From NCBI GenBank assembly GCA_029777755.1, contig JAKORQ010000070.1, positions 1 to 17,242 on the forward strand: 17,242 nucleotides of DNA. Direction: 5' to 3'. The notes beneath the pieces were generated by a model. It was not told the DNA's origin. It ran no database searches and saw only the letters and a list, made by a program, of their open reading frames with translations. The translations under genes and the position numbers were made by a program. Shown piece after piece: positions 14,783 to 17,242 of the stretch. Origin of the DNA: Planctomycetota bacterium (GTDB lineage Bacteria; Planctomycetota; Phycisphaerae; Tepidisphaerales; Tepidisphaeraceae). Positions within the stretch are counted from its first letter, which is position 1; every line of letters starts with the position of its first letter.

Positions 14783-16582
14783 CTACGGGATTCGCCGCAT
14801 CGGCAGGCGCTGTAGCAATTGCGCCAGGTCCGACGAATCGATGTCGCCTTCACCGTCGTAGTCAAGGTAATCGACATACGCGCCCGAATTGCCTTGTATC
14901 TGTCGCATCGCAGTGACATCCGCGGCATCCACGGCGCGATCTCCTGCGATATCCCCGAACAGGCGATGGAACTGGAGCTCCGCGCTTTGCGACATGGCAT
15001 TGCCGGCCAGGTCGGTCACCGTGCCAGCCTCCAGCAGCAGACGGTAGTGTCCCTCAGGCAGTGACCCGCCGACCACCGCGTCCCCGCTGAAGCTGTAGCT
15101 GTAGGCGATGCCATCGACACTGGAACTGTTCATCGACACGCCGGCCACCGGCTGACCGTCTCGGCCAAGCAGTATCGCCTGTTGCACCACCGCCTCGCTG
15201 AAGGTCGCGCGAAGCAGCCTTACCATCGAGCGCTGCGCGTGGCCATTGTTGACCTGGAAGCCAACCAGGATCGGCGCGACGGTATCGACCGCTATGGCCA
15301 GCGCATCCGACGGCCGAGACTCGGCGGCCGTGGGCATCTTCTGCGTGGCAAAGACCTGATGCGAACCATCAGTGAGCGTGTAAGTACCGTTGGTGACGAT
15401 CTGCGTTATCTCCCCGGAAGCGATCGCCGACCCTATGAGCTGGCCATCGGCAAACAGCTTCACCGTCGCGCCGGCGACCGTTCCCGGCACCACGAATGTC
15501 AGCGCGCTTGCCTCACTGCTGTTGTTGAGGTTCACCAGGTTGTCATCGGCCGACACGCCGGTATCGCTGACCAGGTCCGGCGTCCCCGGAATCGGCGATT
15601 GCTGCTGCACGCCGCGCACCACCACATCATCGATGTTCCACCCGGCGAACTCGTCCACCGCGTCGGTGCTTCCCATGCCGAAACGAATGTAGATGGCCGG
15701 CTGCTCCGCGAAATCCGGCGGCAGCGGGATCGTCTGCGTCACCCAGCGGTCATCCACGATATTGGCCGTCGGGTTGCTCCAGATGGTCGTCCAGGTGGAG
15801 CCATTGGTGGAAGCCTGGATCAGGGCGTTGTCATAGGGCGCGCGCTCCACTCCCAGCCAGCGGCGGAAGGACAATGTGATGCTGTGGGCATACTCGGTGC
15901 TGATCGCCGGCGTCTGCGCCCAACTGGTGCTGCCCATGGCGGACGGATAGCGCCCCTGGAGATTGAAGCCGATCACATCGCTGCCAGTGAAACCGGAAGA
16001 CGGGTCCCCCTCCAGCTCCGCGGGAGTGCCGTGCGCCCATCCCAGGCCGAGAAACCAGCCCGGGTCGACGCTCATGTTGGCCGAGTACAGCTCGGACATC
16101 CAGAAGGCGATGGCCGAGTCGAAATCCTCGCCGCGGCTGTGATTGTTACCCTCGTCGCTCTCGGCGACGGCATTCGTTTCATCGATGCGGATGCCCAGGT
16201 AGGCGTAAGGATTGGAGCCAACCGGCGGCTCATCCGGCGCCGCGATCGTCACTATGCGCGTGGTGACGCTGCGGGCCGGCAGTGAGCTGATGATCATTCG
16301 GTTGGGCGCAACGGGATTGAAGTAGGGGTCGTTGCCAGCAAGGTTGGCCGGCACTTCATTCCCGTCGGCCATGTTTGGATTGGTAGACCAGTAGAATCCA
16401 ACCTCAAAGTTGGTTGCATCCGCATCCTGGCCGGAGTTGGTGACCTGGAACTGCACCGTGATCACCCCGCCGGGGGAAACGGTCGGGTCAGCGATGAAGA
16501 AGCTGTTGGCCCAGAGGTCGGCCGCCAGCAGGCAACGCCGCTCCAGTGACTCAACCATCATGCAGGAGGATCGAGATCTCAC
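14783..16582 (-). CDS. Large extracellular protein with LERR-type N-terminal tag, CARDB-like, beta-jelly-roll and dockerin-like domains
   Basis: Exported structural or adhesive protein, 599 residues, function unknown. ESLERRCLLAAD (11-22) is a variant of the LEPR-x-LL-S tag seen at the N-terminus of many planctomycete exported proteins. Next comes a CARDB-like fold (about 24-130: SPGGVITVQFQVTNSG ... DETNAVAESDEGNN). A jelly-roll-like region follows (about 150-325), ending in WNIDDVVVRG as in concanavalin-like modules, then Ig-like strands. A module around VNNGHAQRSMVRLL leads into a C-terminal dockerin-like pair of calcium loops (GDIAGDRAVDAADV; DYDGEGDIDSSDLAQLL). The longest start is the GTG at 16582; ATGs at 16561 and 16558 place the tag nearer the N-terminus, and none has a ribosome binding site. 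It converges with the phosphoesterase gene, stops 20 bp apart. No catalytic motif is seen. Confidence 0.85.
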   Translation of the reverse strand: MRSRSSCMMVESLERRCLLAADLWANSFFIADPTVSPGGVITVQFQVTNSGQDADATNFEVGFYWSTNPNMADGNEVPANLAGNDPYFNPVAPNRMIISSLPARSVTTRIVTIAAPDEPPVGSNPYAYLGIRIDETNAVAESDEGNNHSRGEDFDSAIAFWMSELYSANMSVDPGWFLGLGWAHGTPAELEGDPSSGFTGSDVIGFNLQGRYPSAMGSTSWAQTPAISTEYAHSITLSFRRWLGVERAPYDNALIQASTNGSTWTTIWSNPTANIVDDRWVTQTIPLPPDFAEQPAIYIRFGMGSTDAVDEFAGWNIDDVVVRGVQQQSPIPGTPDLVSDTGVSADDNLVNLNNSSEASALTFVVPGTVAGATVKLFADGQLIGSAIASGEITQIVTNGTYTLTDGSHQVFATQKMPTAAESRPSDALAIAVDTVAPILVGFQVNNGHAQRSMVRLLRATFSEAVVQQAILLGRDGQPVAGVSMNSSSVDGIAYSYSFSGDAVVGGSLPEGHYRLLLEAGTVTDLAGNAMSQSAELQFHRLFGDIAGDRAVDAADVTAMRQIQGNSGAYVDYLDYDGEGDIDSSDLAQLLQRLPMRRIP

Positions 16583-16753
16583 ACCGGAATGCTAGCGGCC
16601 AGGGCCATTGGGCGCGAGCGCGCATTTTGTCGAGGCTGATGGCCGGCGCATTTCCTGTCGCTGGATGCGCAACCTGAAGTGGAGCGGCCTGTCCTGTAGA
16701 CCGCGGGACTCCGAATCGACAAGAGTCTGCCCGAGCCGTTGATTGGAACTGGT

Positions 16754-17242
16754 CTAGTTGGCTCCCGAGGTCAGGCCGAATCTCCGATGCACCCGCCGCT
16801 CGATGGCCGCGAACACCAGCCGATCCACCAGCATGGCAAACAGGATCATGATCGCCATCACCGCGATGACCTGGGCAATATCAAGAAACGACCTGCCCAT
16901 CTCCAGCAGATAGCCCAGCCCATGATACTGCACGGAAACCAACACCAGCTCCGCCCCCATCAGCGAGCGCCAGGCGAAGCTGAACCCCTGTCGCAGGCTC
17001 GACGCCATCGCCGGCATGCTGGCCGGCAGCAGCACATAGCGGTACAGCTTCCACCCGCCCGCTCCCAGCATCAGCCCCGCCTTCTGGTAGACCGGCGGGA
17101 TGGTCCGCAGGCCATCGCGCAGGCTGATCGCCATGGCAAAGCAGGACCCCATCACCAGCACGAACAGCACGCTTTGTTCCTTGAAGCCAAACAGGATAAC
17201 CGCCAGCGGCACCCAGCAGACGCTCGGCAAGGTCTGTAGCCC
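16754..17242 (-). CDS. SsuC/TauC-family ABC transporter permease, 5' end cut by window edge
   Basis: Inner-membrane permease of the nitrate/sulfonate/taurine importer class; 162 codons up to the edge are open and the gene clearly continues beyond it. The visible start GLQTLPSVCWVPLAVILFGF matches the family's central Q-x-L-P-S-x-x-W-x-P-L-A segment, so the apparent TTG start inside it is not the real one. The EAA coupling loop follows: QKAGLMLGAGGWKLYRYVLL, PASMPAMASSLRQGFSFAWR, then GAELV. Two hydrophobic segments and a basic tail end the protein. The substrate cannot be told; sulfonates, nitrate, pyrimidine precursors and similar small molecules are all handled by this class. The companion ATPase and binding protein would lie outside the window. 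It reads in the same direction as the tagged protein but is 171 bp upstream of its start, so it probably belongs to a different unit. Confidence 0.92.
   Translation of the reverse strand, partial: GLQTLPSVCWVPLAVILFGFKEQSVLFVLVMGSCFAMAISLRDGLRTIPPVYQKAGLMLGAGGWKLYRYVLLPASMPAMASSLRQGFSFAWRSLMGAELVLVSVQYHGLGYLLEMGRSFLDIAQVIAVMAIMILFAMLVDRLVFAAIERRVHRRFGLTSGAN

Noticed and set aside
15182..16285. Plus-strand open frame of 367 codons
   Set aside because: It is antisense to the tagged extracellular protein, whose tag, beta domains and calcium loops are all on the minus strand. The translation is arginine- and histidine-rich as expected of a shadow frame.
16612..16627. GC-rich hairpin followed by ATTTTG as a terminator
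   Set aside because: The stem is only about 4 bp and the T run is short. It lies upstream of a minus-strand gene, where no plus-strand gene needs termination.
1..17242. CRISPR arrays, tRNA or rRNA genes, insertion sequences, prophage or defence genes
   Set aside because: Reading both strands showed no regularly spaced repeats with spacers, no tRNA-like or rRNA-like stretch, and no transposase, integrase, toxin or nuclease motif.

Overview
The window is about 17.2 kb of GC-rich, densely coding bacterial DNA. It most likely comes from a member of the Planctomycetota, probably the Phycisphaerae side. Three things support this: an exported protein with an N-terminal LE-R-R-x-LL-A tag and a dockerin-like tail (14783-16582), a membrane protein headed by a C-x-G-C-G-Y-N-L zinc ribbon (10485-11375), and a small two-CxxC protein of a type I remember from planctomycetes (10103-10399). 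Lipoprotein signals and an MltA transglycosylase fit a didermic envelope. The taxonomic call rests on recalled families, not on a search.

Layout. 1-389 (minus) is the 5' part of nuoB (complex I), cut by the window edge. Transcribed away from it, 589-8743 (plus) is one long operon for a peptide/nickel-class (Dpp/Opp) ABC importer: permease B1, an aldo/keto reductase, permease C1, a membrane-anchored substrate-binding protein, permease B2, permease C2 and one ATPase. Genes overlap or lie 0-48 bp apart (48 bp only before the preferred reductase start). The operon ends in a degenerate intergenic repeat (8751-8918) that also supplies the last codons of a convergent glycerate kinase gene (8903-10030, minus). 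Next come two small planctomycete-type zinc-binding genes on the plus strand (10103-10399, 10485-11375). After them is a lipoprotein lytic transglycosylase MltA with a good promoter and a textbook terminator (11400-12836). Then comes a lipoprotein metallophosphoesterase with a C-terminal CBM9-like domain (12945-14762). Convergent to it is the large tagged extracellular protein (14783-16582, minus). The window closes inside an SsuC/TauC-type ABC permease (16754-17242, minus).

How the genes work together. Only the importer operon is an obvious functional unit. It has two complete permease pairs but only one binding protein and one ATPase. It also carries a reductase translationally tied to permease C1, so the imported compound may be reduced or its breakdown linked to uptake; this is inference. 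MltA, the phosphoesterase and the tagged protein are all envelope or extracellular proteins, but they form separate transcription units and nothing in the sequence ties them into one pathway.

No rRNA, tRNA, CRISPR array, transposase, integrase or phage gene was seen. No gene-free stretch exceeds 300 bases; the longest gaps are 390-588 (nuoB promoter, otherwise nothing recognised), 16583-16753 (nothing recognised beyond a weak -10-like hexamer), 12779-12944 (terminator plus promoter) and 8744-8902 (the repeat). I found no clearly new defence or mobile system. The unusual points are the importer's composition, its non-standard subunits, the repeat at 8751-8918, and several genes with a -10-like hexamer directly before the start codon.
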